Source: JAGLTN01 sp023135255 (lineage in GTDB: Bacteria; Planctomycetota; Phycisphaerae; Sedimentisphaerales; Anaerobacaceae). Taken from it: DNA of 34,226 bases. The stretch lies in assembly GCA_030639495.1 (NCBI GenBank), contig DAOWCP010000012.1, forward strand, positions 1-34,226, given 5' to 3'. Positions 24,660-33,629 of the stretch are shown piece by piece. Within the stretch, counting starts at the first letter, position 1. Every line of letters starts with the position of its first letter. A model generated the notes under the pieces. The model did no database searches, had not been told where the DNA came from, and saw only the letters and a program-made list of their open reading frames with translations. Both the position numbers and the translations under genes were made by a program.

Positions 24660-25511
24660 ATGACTGATAAGCCGCAATTCATCAGACTCCTCGGAGACGA
24701 AAGAAGAGTCGCCAACACATTAGCAGGTGTCTCAAAACACTGGCAAGGCGATAAAGAATGTTTCCTCTTTATAAGCCCTCACGATGACGATGTCGTTCTT
24801 GGCGGCGGACTTCTGATGCAGCTGGCACAACTCGAAAACGTCCCCGTATATATTATGATCGTAACCGATGGCGCTATGGGCTATTGCAGTAACGAAGAAA
24901 AAGATACAATTTCGCAAATTCGACAAGCTGAAACTTTCGAATGTTATCAGTCGCTCGGCATCCCAAAAGAAAACATATTCTGGTTAGGATTCCCGGATTG
25001 CCAATTAAAATTATATACAGGCAGACGTGCTGCTGACAAAAACGAGAAAGCTGTATACCAGGGATTCACTGGTCTGCAAAACGCTTTCACATATTTCCTG
25101 CGTAAAACCAGACCGACACAATGCTTCCTGCCGACTCCAACAGACCTGCACCCTGACCACAAGATCGTTCACGAAGAATTTTTAATTAGTGTATTCCACG
25201 CAAGCGGAAACATTTGGCCGGAACTCGGTAAACCGCTTGAAAAAACTCCGTATTTCAATGAAATGGCAGTTTATTGTGATTTCCCAACTCAACCGCAATT
25301 GCAGATGAAAACTCCAATGTCATTCCTTGAGAAAAAACTACAAGCTATCGGGGCTTTCCGCTCACAAAGACAAATCGAGTCACTTATTAAAATAGTCAGA
25401 AATGCAGGACCCTATGAATACATGAGATCTGTAGATTACAATTTCTATAATCCTGATAACTACAAAGTAAGATTCAAAGAAGACCACTCGATCGGGTACA
25501 TGCACCGGTAA
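24660..25511 (+). CDS. PIG-L/LmbE family N-deacetylase
   Basis: Zinc hydrolase that removes N-acetyl groups, usually from GlcNAc-type sugars or conjugates. Motifs are ISPHDDDVVLGGG (PHDDD at 40-44) and TDLHPDHKIVHEE (HPDH at 164-167), giving the His-Asp-His zinc site and the Asp base. Length is 283 aa. The frame opens earlier, at 24609, but that part overlaps the upstream gene. The ATG at 24660 has AAGGAG 10 nt upstream and is the start. There is no signal peptide, so it acts inside the cell. It fits an aminosugar theme with the GH109-like gene, but small-molecule deacetylases of this family have varied substrates. Confidence 0.9.
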   Translation: MTDKPQFIRLLGDERRVANTLAGVSKHWQGDKECFLFISPHDDDVVLGGGLLMQLAQLENVPVYIMIVTDGAMGYCSNEEKDTISQIRQAETFECYQSLGIPKENIFWLGFPDCQLKLYTGRRAADKNEKAVYQGFTGLQNAFTYFLRKTRPTQCFLPTPTDLHPDHKIVHEEFLISVFHASGNIWPELGKPLEKTPYFNEMAVYCDFPTQPQLQMKTPMSFLEKKLQAIGAFRSQRQIESLIKIVRNAGPYEYMRSVDYNFYNPDNYKVRFKEDHSIGYMHR

Positions 25512-25551
25512 TGGCTTCATGATATCTGTTTAAATAAACAGGCAAACCAAT

Positions 25552-26283
25552 ATGGATATTACTATTATCATACCTGCTTTTAACGAAAGTAAAAAGATAG
25601 CTCGTGATATAAAAGCTGCTTGTGACTTCGCCCTGGAAAACAACTTCGACGCGGAAATAATTATCGTCGACGATGGCAGCACTGACAATACATACGACAC
25701 AGCAGATAACTGCCAAACCCCCGACCCCGTCAAACTCTCCGTAATAAGATTATCCCAAACCCGCGGCAAAGGCTACGCAGTACGAAAAGGTATCGACAAA
25801 TCCACCGGCGACTATGTCATGTTTGCCGATAGCGGCTGTTGCGTACCATACAAAAATACCATCGAAGCAATAGAGATGCTGAAAAATGATATCTGCGACA
25901 TAGCTCATGGTTCAAGAAAAATGAAAGGCTGCAAAATTAAAATCCCCCAGCCATGGCACAGGCAAATTTTCTCAAAAATCTTTAGATATTGCGTAATACT
26001 GCTGATGCACATACCTGCAAAATTTACAGATACTCAGTGCGGCTTCAAAGTCTACAAAGGAAACATCGCAAGACAGCTCTACAAACAATGCATCATTGAT
26101 GGTTTCATGTTCGATATCGAAGTCATAACCAAAGCACTAAAAAGCCGATATCGCATAAAGGAATTCCCCGTGATATGGACTTGTGATCTTGACAGCAGAC
26201 TTTCCCCACACCGCAACTTTCACACATTAATATGGGAACTTATTAAAATAAAAATCGCTGTAACGAAGCACGCAAAAAACTAA
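25552..26283 (+). CDS. Family 2 glycosyltransferase, dolichyl-phosphate-glucose-synthase-like, altered DxD
   Basis: 243 aa, single GT-A domain: MDITIIIPAFNESKKIARDI, then IIIVDDGSTDNTYD (DDGS at 40-43) and TDTQCGFKVYKG, the signature of the polyprenyl/dolichyl-phosphate hexose synthase (Alg5-like) group. The metal-binding segment, normally 'ADADL', reads FADSGCCVPY (Asp93-Ser-Gly), so the second Asp of DxD is missing. No C-terminal TM helices are obvious. It probably transfers a hexose to polyprenyl phosphate or builds a surface glycan, but the missing Asp leaves activity open. Gap of 40 bp to the PIG-L gene; its stop codon overlaps the convergent ApbE stop. Confidence 0.85.
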   Translation: MDITIIIPAFNESKKIARDIKAACDFALENNFDAEIIIVDDGSTDNTYDTADNCQTPDPVKLSVIRLSQTRGKGYAVRKGIDKSTGDYVMFADSGCCVPYKNTIEAIEMLKNDICDIAHGSRKMKGCKIKIPQPWHRQIFSKIFRYCVILLMHIPAKFTDTQCGFKVYKGNIARQLYKQCIIDGFMFDIEVITKALKSRYRIKEFPVIWTCDLDSRLSPHRNFHTLIWELIKIKIAVTKHAKN

Positions 26284-27251
26284 CCACCCACAACACAACC
26301 ATCGCCGGGCCAATCCCCAAACTTAACAACGCTACCCCCGCCCTCTTTCATAACCATCGCAAGATTGCCTCGGTTATCCCTGCAATACTGCTTCATTTCT
26401 TCATCGCTCATTATCATAAATGCCGTTGACAACCCGTCAGCAACCGCCGCCGTCGTAGCAGCCGACCACGACGCAGCCTTACCCTTAACAGGCCGACCAC
26501 TGCGAGGGTCAATAATATGACTACCCTTCTCTAACCCTGAACCGCTTATCGCATAATCACGAAGATAAAGCCTCTCCAGTATCTGCCCACGATCTAAAGG
26601 ATTGCTTATAATCACAGGCCATCCCTTTTCACCATCAGGCCAACCCATCCCAAAAACACTGCTTCTGCCGCTATGTATCAACGCCTTGGTTATCCCCCAA
26701 TCCCCAAGCCCTTTCGCCATCTCATCAACCGCATACCCTTTCCCAAAGCCCCCCAGATCGATCTTCAAAGGACTCATCTTTAATTCAACAGTCATCAACT
26801 CCCCATCAAGTAAATAAAGATCCGCTCCCGTATGCTCCTTCGCCCAGACCAATTGCTGCTCCGTCGGGGTAAGCAGTCTCTTGTCCTTATCGAGCCAGCA
26901 GTCAAACAAAGCCCCGATAGTGACATCAAAACATCCATTCGTATCATGGTAAAGCTGTTGACATTGCTTCAGGCAGTTGAACGTATCGATACCTGCTGTA
27001 TATTTCTCCCCCACAGCCAAATTATTAACGATAGATATATCGCTGTTCTCAACATACCTGCTAAGCTCAGCCTCAAGCCTGTCAAGCACATCAAAAGCCG
27101 CATAAGCCGCCTGTTGAGCATAACCAGCGTCTTCATGAACAATAAAAACCTCAAACACTGTCGCCATAGCTTCATAGCTGAAACGTCTCAAATCAGCTAT
27201 GTTTTCATACAAACTATTCACAGTTTTTTTATCAGCTTCAGAATCTGTCAT
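26280..27251 (-). CDS. apbE: FAD:protein FMN transferase (ApbE-like)
   Basis: Attaches FMN covalently to a Thr/Ser of partner flavoproteins, using FAD and Mg2+. A 323-aa protein with the ApbE hallmarks DLGGFGKGYAVDEMA (165-179), HSGRSS, GSHIIDPRSGRP (243-254) and ATTAAVADGLSTAF. Most ApbE proteins are exported lipoproteins. Here the N-terminus (MTDSEADKKTVNSLYEN) has no signal peptide, so a cytoplasmic site or an undetected upstream start must be considered. It is 9 bp after the Agl23-like gene, at the end of a minus-strand cluster that includes a multihaem cytochrome. No acceptor protein with the usual flavinylation motif was noticed in the window. Confidence 0.92.
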   Translation of the reverse strand: MTDSEADKKTVNSLYENIADLRRFSYEAMATVFEVFIVHEDAGYAQQAAYAAFDVLDRLEAELSRYVENSDISIVNNLAVGEKYTAGIDTFNCLKQCQQLYHDTNGCFDVTIGALFDCWLDKDKRLLTPTEQQLVWAKEHTGADLYLLDGELMTVELKMSPLKIDLGGFGKGYAVDEMAKGLGDWGITKALIHSGRSSVFGMGWPDGEKGWPVIISNPLDRGQILERLYLRDYAISGSGLEKGSHIIDPRSGRPVKGKAASWSAATTAAVADGLSTAFMIMSDEEMKQYCRDNRGNLAMVMKEGGGSVVKFGDWPGDGCVVGG

Positions 27252-27260
27252 TCAAGCACA

Positions 27261-28856
27261 CTATTTTTTGTCACTATCTTCATTCCGTCCGATCACATCA
27301 TGCAGGTCTTTAGATATAAACCCCAGCAGATTCACATTAGGCCTGAGTTCACTATTCTGTTCAAAAAGATAGATGTACATATTTTTCTTACCAGGCTCGG
27401 GCAGCTCATACAATTTTTTCATAAGCTCACCCTGCATATCAGGCGATATTATTATCACAGGCTCCGCCGCCCTGTCAAAGTTCATCTCACTTTCCCACGC
27501 AATATTACGGAACCCTCTTAAATACCAAGGCAAAGGCCAATAATCCGAGCCGCTGCAAACAACACCAACCGCCAAATCGTCCCCATACCCACTCAATAAC
27601 GCTGCCTCTTTAACCTTATCCACCATCTTAAAAACATCACTACCCGTATGAGCATAAACATAAGGATTCTCAGGTCTGCTCTGGTATTGGTAGCAACTAA
27701 GGTAACTCTGATAAGCTAGATGAGCGAATCCCACAATAAATACAACCCACACAAAACCGCGTACCACCCTGCTCTTAGCAGCCTCAACAATCGCCTGTAT
27801 CGCTATCGCAGCAAGAATTATCATCCCATGCAGAAAACCAAGACTGCACCAAGGCGTCTTATAAGCAATCGCAGAATAAACGACCACCATAATAAGCGTA
27901 TAAAACCCAACAAACCTCGCCAGCAAAACATTAACACCCGCCGGAACCTTCTTAATAGCTATAAGAATAAAACCAACAACCGCCAATATAACAATAAACC
28001 CCTCACTCCAGACAGGCCCATCACCAAATTTAAAATACAAAAGCCTCTCAAGATAATAATACCAGTTTTGAATATGAAACCCGTTTTCCCCCGCCCTGGT
28101 CAGATAAGTTTTGTAAGTCAAAAATGAATCTGCAACGCCGGCCAGATTTGTAAAAAATGATGAATAAAATAATGCGGAAACTACCCCAGCCAGCAAAACC
28201 CCAAACGCAATATGACTTAATGAAATTTTCTTAGAGAAACCCGCAAACTGATTATCTTTTCTGCTTAGAAAAAACACGATCAAAGCAGAAAGAAAAATCG
28301 CCCCGAAAGCAATTACACACGTCTCCTTAGTAGCATGCATCAACCCTGCAGAAACACCGGCTATGATAACCCATTTGATTTTCCTCCCCTGCCAGTACCG
28401 CCACGAACTCGCGATAAAGGAAAACGTAAAACAAACCAACAGCATTTCCTGAATATAATACCTGCTGTAAAAAACAAACGCCGGACTGACCGCCGTCAGC
28501 AACGCCCCGAACACCAAAGCCCAACTTCCCAACCCATCATAAAATAATAAAAATAACAATACGATCAACACACCAAAAACTACAGGAACCACTCTGAGCG
28601 TAGATTCATCAATTTCTAAAGAAGTTTTCGCACCTTCCACCCAGGCCGGAATAAGCGTAAAATAATTCAAGGTAGGCCCATGATATTCGATGGGATTATA
28701 ACGATATTGCCCATGCTCAAGCAGATCTATAAATTTTATCGCATGGACTGCCTCGTCTGTATGCATCGGACGCTGCGTAAGCCTGGGCACACGCAGCGTC
28801 AATGCAACAACTGTTGCGATCAATAATCCGATGCAACATCTTTTCAATAATTTCAT
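27261..28856 (-). CDS. TIGR03663/Agl23-like polytopic membrane protein
   Basis: 531 aa with about ten to twelve TM helices, resembling the GT39/PMT-like membrane glycosyltransferases. After the first helix comes RPMHTDEAVHA and then YNPIEYHGPTLNYF, the signature of the TIGR03663 family, which is called 'flippase activity-associated' because of archaeal Agl23. The His-Thr-Asp-Glu sits where GT39 and GT83 enzymes have their catalytic acidic residue. 'SPAFVFYSRYYIQEMLL' is another family segment. A soluble domain of about 130 aa follows the last helix. Its start overlaps the lipoprotein stop by 4 bp. Substrate and glycan are unknown. Confidence 0.85.
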   Translation of the reverse strand: MKLLKRCCIGLLIATVVALTLRVPRLTQRPMHTDEAVHAIKFIDLLEHGQYRYNPIEYHGPTLNYFTLIPAWVEGAKTSLEIDESTLRVVPVVFGVLIVLLFLLFYDGLGSWALVFGALLTAVSPAFVFYSRYYIQEMLLVCFTFSFIASSWRYWQGRKIKWVIIAGVSAGLMHATKETCVIAFGAIFLSALIVFFLSRKDNQFAGFSKKISLSHIAFGVLLAGVVSALFYSSFFTNLAGVADSFLTYKTYLTRAGENGFHIQNWYYYLERLLYFKFGDGPVWSEGFIVILAVVGFILIAIKKVPAGVNVLLARFVGFYTLIMVVVYSAIAYKTPWCSLGFLHGMIILAAIAIQAIVEAAKSRVVRGFVWVVFIVGFAHLAYQSYLSCYQYQSRPENPYVYAHTGSDVFKMVDKVKEAALLSGYGDDLAVGVVCSGSDYWPLPWYLRGFRNIAWESEMNFDRAAEPVIIISPDMQGELMKKLYELPEPGKKNMYIYLFEQNSELRPNVNLLGFISKDLHDVIGRNEDSDKK

Positions 28857-29701
28857 TTGACAAGCTTACCGAAAACAGCAACCTCAATATAGTGGTTCAA
28901 TTCATTGCCGGTATTACCATTGCTGTTCAAACGAACAAAGCGTGCCTTTTGACCCTTAACGTCAATAAGCTTACCTTCATTAGTCTCGACATAGTGCATA
29001 TCCTTGCCGATCCCCAGCCCGGAGCTGTTATCATGATCATTGTTGAAAACTGTCCGAACATTGTTAATAAAATCAGCATCATCAGCCAGCTGAACCACAA
29101 CGTCATGGTAAACTCTTGCCTGCTTATGAAAATGCCAGATCACGACAGCATAAATCTCACACTCACCTTCAAGGTCAATAGTGACATTCTGCAGAAATGG
29201 CCCCAACTCAACATAACTGCCGTCAGCACCTTCCTTGTCGCCATCAGTTATCATCTCAATTTCACCAATGATAGGTTCTTCATCAGTACTTGATACTGAC
29301 TTATCCAACGCAACATTAGTAACACCCGCCGGTGCCAGGAATGGCGATCTTGCCTTACCCAAAGGCTTCTCAAGATTCGGCACTGATATATCCTGAGGCG
29401 TACCTACAAACATAGGCTTAGGAAGCTCAAGATCAATAGCAACCAATCCGCCCTTATTAACCTCAGAAGCTTTTTTCAGAAACTCAGCTGCCGCTTTCAA
29501 TGCCTCTTCGCCTTTCTTAGGATCTATCTTAGGCTTTTCTTTAGCAGGTTCTACAGGAGCTGTTACAGCCTCTTTCACAGCCGCTGTTTTTGCAGGCTCA
29601 GCCTGCTCATCGCTCTTCTTCTTACAAGAGCAGATAAACAAACTTATCGCCAGCATTACCATCAATGTTACCTTAACCACAAAACTATACTTTTTCGACA
29701 T
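28853..29701 (-). CDS. Lipoprotein with a discoidin-like (F5/8 type C) domain
   Basis: 282 aa. The signal peptide ends in a lipobox-like FICSC, followed by a Lys/Glu/Ala/Pro-rich tether (about 25-65) and a short helical region. The C-terminal 150 residues look like a discoidin/F5-8C carbohydrate-binding sandwich: 'NVALDKSVSSTDEEP', 'VTIDLEGECEIYAVVIWHFH', 'VVVQLADDADF', 'ARFVRLNSNGNTGNELNHYIEVAVFG'. It would sit on the outside of a membrane and bind a glycan or protein. It is the fifth gene of the minus-strand cluster in transcription order, translationally coupled (ATGA overlap) to the Agl23-like gene, which suggests a joint role at the envelope. Confidence 0.8.
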   Translation of the reverse strand: MSKKYSFVVKVTLMVMLAISLFICSCKKKSDEQAEPAKTAAVKEAVTAPVEPAKEKPKIDPKKGEEALKAAAEFLKKASEVNKGGLVAIDLELPKPMFVGTPQDISVPNLEKPLGKARSPFLAPAGVTNVALDKSVSSTDEEPIIGEIEMITDGDKEGADGSYVELGPFLQNVTIDLEGECEIYAVVIWHFHKQARVYHDVVVQLADDADFINNVRTVFNNDHDNSSGLGIGKDMHYVETNEGKLIDVKGQKARFVRLNSNGNTGNELNHYIEVAVFGKLVK

Positions 29702-29755
29702 TTCTTTTTAACCTCATTTTTTTAACATTTGCATTTAAATCTATTTAAATCAAAA

Positions 29756-30943
29756 CTACCCCGCTGCGACTGCCTTTATCCCACCAAGAATAATGGCAAA
29801 TACAACTAACAATACGCAGGCAGGGATTAAAAGTTTGAAACTTTTTTGAATTGACGAGCCCTCTGCAAGCTTACCGATCGCCTTAGGCACAAAAACACCG
29901 CCCAAAAGACCAATAGCAAAGATAATCCCGAAAACACTACCGAAGTTTTCCGGATGCTTAGAAGCTGTAACACCGACTATCGTCGGGAAACACGGTGCAA
30001 AAGCAACCCCCGCCAATGCCGCCAAAATCCAAAGCCAGCATTTTTTACCAAGCGACATTGCAATAATAATAACTGCAATAATTACCGCGGCACCTGCAAT
30101 AAACCAACCTCCATATTTAGTAATAACAGGAATAAAACTCGCCCCAAAACGCCCTGCCATCATCGCAATCGCAAAAACACTGAGAAGCTGCTGTCCCTTA
30201 GCATCGAAAATCGATGTGTCACCCTCAACGTCTTTGCTAAGCACTTCCTTGCCGTAAGGAGCAAGCCAGTTACAAAACGATGACTCCAGGCTGATATAAC
30301 AGAACAACGCCAACGCCGCCATAAGAACTACAGGCTCCTTTAAAAGTGCAACTGCATCACCGATAGCAAAACCCGCACTTGCAGCAGGATATATCGCCAG
30401 AACAGCAACGATCACAGGCAATAAAACTATCACTCCCAAAGCCGCAACTGCCTTCTCATAGCTGACCTTTTTAAACAGGAAACTAACAACCAAAGGCGTC
30501 AGAAAAAGTCCCAACCCAAAGAACACATTACCCATATTACTCGCAGCCGCCGGATTCTCACCTTTATAAAGAATACTCGGTATCAACGTATTACCTGCGG
30601 TATTAAGTGCCATCGCTCCAAAACCAAGCAAGAGACAAGGCACCAGACAACTTTTAAAAGTTTTGCCGTAAGCTAAAATAAAGATACAAGCCGCTGTCGC
30701 AATAAAACCGAAAACCGCTACCGGCTTAAACCCTACCTTATCAACAACCACACCCATCAAAAGAGAAGCCAAAAGGCATGTAAACATAAACGCCGAGATC
30801 ATCGTACCAAATTTACTCTGGTCAATATTGAGCCTCGGCATCAGCTTAACGCCGATAGAACCCAAAAGCGCAAAGCACATTCCAAGACCAAACACACACA
30901 TCAAAGCAACGATCTGAGTCAGGACATTGTATTGAATTTCCAT
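29756..30943 (-). CDS. Major facilitator superfamily transporter
   Basis: About 395 aa with 12 TM helices and an MFS motif A between TM2 and TM3 (GVVVDKVGFKPVAV). The repeat half has 'AKGQQLLSVFAIAMMAGRFGASF'. The overall look is that of FucP/NarK-like sugar or organic-ion carriers, but no substrate motif stands out. The frame opens at an ATG at 30952, yet AAGG directly abuts that codon; the second ATG at 30943 is 8 nt from AAGGA and is preferred. It is the fourth gene of the cluster, about 70 bp after the cytochrome b-like gene. Confidence 0.87.
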   Translation of the reverse strand: MEIQYNVLTQIVALMCVFGLGMCFALLGSIGVKLMPRLNIDQSKFGTMISAFMFTCLLASLLMGVVVDKVGFKPVAVFGFIATAACIFILAYGKTFKSCLVPCLLLGFGAMALNTAGNTLIPSILYKGENPAAASNMGNVFFGLGLFLTPLVVSFLFKKVSYEKAVAALGVIVLLPVIVAVLAIYPAASAGFAIGDAVALLKEPVVLMAALALFCYISLESSFCNWLAPYGKEVLSKDVEGDTSIFDAKGQQLLSVFAIAMMAGRFGASFIPVITKYGGWFIAGAAVIIAVIIIAMSLGKKCWLWILAALAGVAFAPCFPTIVGVTASKHPENFGSVFGIIFAIGLLGGVFVPKAIGKLAEGSSIQKSFKLLIPACVLLVVFAIILGGIKAVAAG

Positions 30944-31016
30944 AATTACCATCCTTAAAAAAAATTAACATTTGAATCTGACTATCCTTCGTCAGAAACC
31001 AATTTAAAATTACAGA

Positions 31017-31700
31017 CTAAATTTCCTGCCTCGCTTTCGCCAAAGCTGTCACGTATGTATGCACCATCGCAATAAGAACAAACGCCAAAGCGCTATACCT
31101 ATGCAGGTCCATCAGAAAATGCTGCATATCCGTCCCGAATATCCTGAACATACTCGAAACAATACTCAGCGCAACTACCAAAGCCAAAAACATCAAAACC
31201 CAGAACGTTATCTTACGAACCGGCAAAAACGTCTCATTTTCTGTCTTTTCAACATAAACGCCAAGCTTAACAGCCTTGTGCAAAAATCTCATAAGCCACG
31301 GACAGTCATACCTGTTAAAGCCGTTCTGCTTAGACCAGCCCAACGCAAGTATCGCCAGGCACGCAATAAATATCGGTGCAAAAGTAGAATGGATCATTAT
31401 CAAATAACCGCTCAATGCTTTATCGTAAAGCAGCCGCTGCCAGAAACCAGTCACAACCAGCACCAAAACGCAAAACATAACAAACAAATAAAGCAGCTTT
31501 TTAACCACACCCCACAAGCTACTGCTCTGCCCAGGCAAAAGCAGTGTAATGATCAATACCGGTATCCGAAAAATATCAAGCCCTTTACGCAAACGTTTAG
31601 GCCCGAACACTTCATCGAACTTCGGATGAAAGATCAAACAATGCAATCCAATCGCCGCAAACGTAATTAAAAAAGATGCTATGGTAATAATTTTAAACAT
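31017..31700 (-). CDS. Cytochrome b-like membrane protein
   Basis: 227 aa with about five TM helices. Histidines sit within or next to helices: GLHCLIFHP in TM1, LIMIHSTFAPIF mid-protein, and DLHRYSALAFVLIAMVHTY at the end. The last pattern, two His about 13 residues apart around an aromatic/aliphatic helix, is like the gamma subunits of formate dehydrogenase and b-type hydrogenase cytochromes. This would be the quinone-facing membrane partner of the seven-haem protein encoded 31 bp upstream. Haem binding is inferred from His placement only; no family motif proves it. Confidence 0.68.
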   Translation of the reverse strand: MFKIITIASFLITFAAIGLHCLIFHPKFDEVFGPKRLRKGLDIFRIPVLIITLLLPGQSSSLWGVVKKLLYLFVMFCVLVLVVTGFWQRLLYDKALSGYLIMIHSTFAPIFIACLAILALGWSKQNGFNRYDCPWLMRFLHKAVKLGVYVEKTENETFLPVRKITFWVLMFLALVVALSIVSSMFRIFGTDMQHFLMDLHRYSALAFVLIAMVHTYVTALAKARQEI

Positions 31701-31731
31701 ATTATCCGAAAACCCGAATCAAAATTGAAAT

Positions 31732-33615
31732 TTATTCATCTTCTTCTGCCATCGCCCTGACAACACAACTAAGTGCCCGCAAAGCAAAGAAAAACAGAAC
31801 AAACACAACAACCGCACATGACAAAAGCACAACCGTCTTCATTATTGGTCTGAAAACAAACGACATCGCAAACAGCTTCATGTAAAGAGGGTTAACATCC
31901 TGAAAATCCATCATATTCGCAAATGTACCCTGCACATTTTTCATCGGCCCATCAATCACAACGCTGCCAAATGAAAACGGCTGATCAACACTATGACAAT
32001 CCTCGCAGCTTCGAACACCCAAAGACTGCTCCGCAGGTCTGACATCATGTGCGATCGACCATTTGTAAGGCGCAGCTGCATCATTGTCACCAACCACCAG
32101 TTCATCCTCGCCGTCAAGACTATAAAGCCTGCCGCCCGCAACATAAACAGGACTACCCTCTGCAACATCTTTCAACGCAATAAGAGCACTGCTGATTTTT
32201 TCCTCTGTAACCTCAGGCCACGTCAACGCAACCCTCGACGGCACATCCGCCTTAATAATGTCAATCACAACCTCTTTAACAATATCAAAATTCATAGGAC
32301 TAACCTTGCCATCATTAACCTGCCCCCAAAACGCAGGCCAGACAATATTACCAGGGGCGATCTTGCCGTTGGCTTTTTCGGCAAATACTCCCGTCACAAT
32401 ATGAGGCAACGCATCCGAATTCTTCCTGGATCCAAGCGTCCCCAACGCATGACCCATAGAAGTCTTAACCAGTGAAGTTTCTTTTCCAGGCCAAAGACCG
32501 CTATGACAAGCGGTACATGAAAGCTTTTCAAAATGAACAACTGGGATTCCCGCATGAACAGGCTTCGGTGCACCTAAACGCCCTGAAGACGGCATATTAC
32601 TATCACCCTCGCCAAGGTGACATCCCTCGCAAGAGGCCGTCGCAGCAAAAGCATTTTCAGATTTTGCACTGCTGCACTCATCGCCGCGAGTAATATTATG
32701 CCCAAGCTCATTACGATGACAATCAACACAACTAAGTCCCGCCGCCAAATGCACATCCTTACCGCTTAGCCCTTTCTGCAAACTATTCATTTCCATATTT
32801 GCGGATGAATGGCAAAAGAAGCATTTCTCAGCTGGTATATTTTTAACAACATCAAAATGAACCATTTTCTTACTGTCAAACGCCCATGCCTTATACTCGA
32901 TCGCAGGTGGGATAAGCTTAGGATCATCCATAATCCCCGGCATCAGGGGGTCATACGTATCAGGCATATTCTTCGCGGAACCGCTCGCATCTGCAAAACC
33001 ACAAGCCGAAGCCGCCGCCCACATGTAATTCTCTTTACGAAGCTGCGTGACATATTCCGCCTGGTCATAACCGCCGCTAACTTCGTGACATGAAAGGCAA
33101 TTAATTTCCAGCTTACCGGAAACAAAGCTTCGCATCATCTCATCGGGGTCATCACTATCAACTTCCCCTGCTCCGCCGCCCGGCATCTGCCTTGAAAATT
33201 TCTTCATAAACTGCCACGTCGTAAGCCCCACCTCCTCAGGACGATACAACCCGGGCCAATTCCGATATGAAAGCGGTATCTGAGTCGCGGTCTGCACATC
33301 AACATAAACCCAAGGCTGCCCAGCTTTGCCCGCATCGACATTCGGATCCATCGCATTGAAATGCCAACCTTTGCTTATCTTGTCATAGTCATGACACTGC
33401 CCGCAAGTTTGCCTCATAGAAAAAGGCATCAGCGGGTCATCATTCAGAGATATCTTTTCACCCTCGTTGTCATATAGAGGGATTAAATGAACCGGCTTAG
33501 CCCTGCTGCCGTCAAATTGATCGCCAAGAAACTCAGTCTCAGTCTCAGCTGCGCAAACCATTGCAAAGAAAAACAGACACACACACGCTGTATAGAACAA
33601 TCCTTTTTTAGTCAT
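31732..33615 (-). CDS. Seven-haem c-type cytochrome, membrane-anchored
   Basis: 627 aa, signal peptide MTKKGLFYTACVCLFFFAMVCA. Seven CxxCH motifs bind covalent haem, at about residues 71 (CGQCH), 173 (CLSCH), 265 (CFFCH), 296 (CVDCH), 329 (CEGCH), 367 (CTACH) and 537 (CEDCH). A long haem-free stretch (about 375-535) separates the last site. A C-terminal TM helix (about 592-615, MKTVVLLSCAVVVFVLFFFA) ties the protein to the membrane with a short acidic tail. It would carry electrons outside the cytoplasmic membrane. It lies between a Gfo/Idh/MocA gene (14 bp) and a cytochrome b-like gene (31 bp). Haem spacing does not match a named enzyme I recognise; the ribosome site is weak. Confidence 0.93.
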   Translation of the reverse strand: MTKKGLFYTACVCLFFFAMVCAAETETEFLGDQFDGSRAKPVHLIPLYDNEGEKISLNDDPLMPFSMRQTCGQCHDYDKISKGWHFNAMDPNVDAGKAGQPWVYVDVQTATQIPLSYRNWPGLYRPEEVGLTTWQFMKKFSRQMPGGGAGEVDSDDPDEMMRSFVSGKLEINCLSCHEVSGGYDQAEYVTQLRKENYMWAAASACGFADASGSAKNMPDTYDPLMPGIMDDPKLIPPAIEYKAWAFDSKKMVHFDVVKNIPAEKCFFCHSSANMEMNSLQKGLSGKDVHLAAGLSCVDCHRNELGHNITRGDECSSAKSENAFAATASCEGCHLGEGDSNMPSSGRLGAPKPVHAGIPVVHFEKLSCTACHSGLWPGKETSLVKTSMGHALGTLGSRKNSDALPHIVTGVFAEKANGKIAPGNIVWPAFWGQVNDGKVSPMNFDIVKEVVIDIIKADVPSRVALTWPEVTEEKISSALIALKDVAEGSPVYVAGGRLYSLDGEDELVVGDNDAAAPYKWSIAHDVRPAEQSLGVRSCEDCHSVDQPFSFGSVVIDGPMKNVQGTFANMMDFQDVNPLYMKLFAMSFVFRPIMKTVVLLSCAVVVFVLFFFALRALSCVVRAMAEEDE

Positions 33616-33629
33616 ATCTCGATCAAATT

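Noticed and set aside
26832..27521. Plus-strand frame of 229 codons
   Set aside because: Lies opposite the ApbE and Agl23-like genes, both with clear family motifs; its own translation has no recognisable domain and no ribosome site was seen.
31059..31670. Plus-strand frame of 203 codons
   Set aside because: Antisense to the cytochrome b-like gene; composition is Gln/Asn/Arg/His-rich with no domain, as expected of a shadow.
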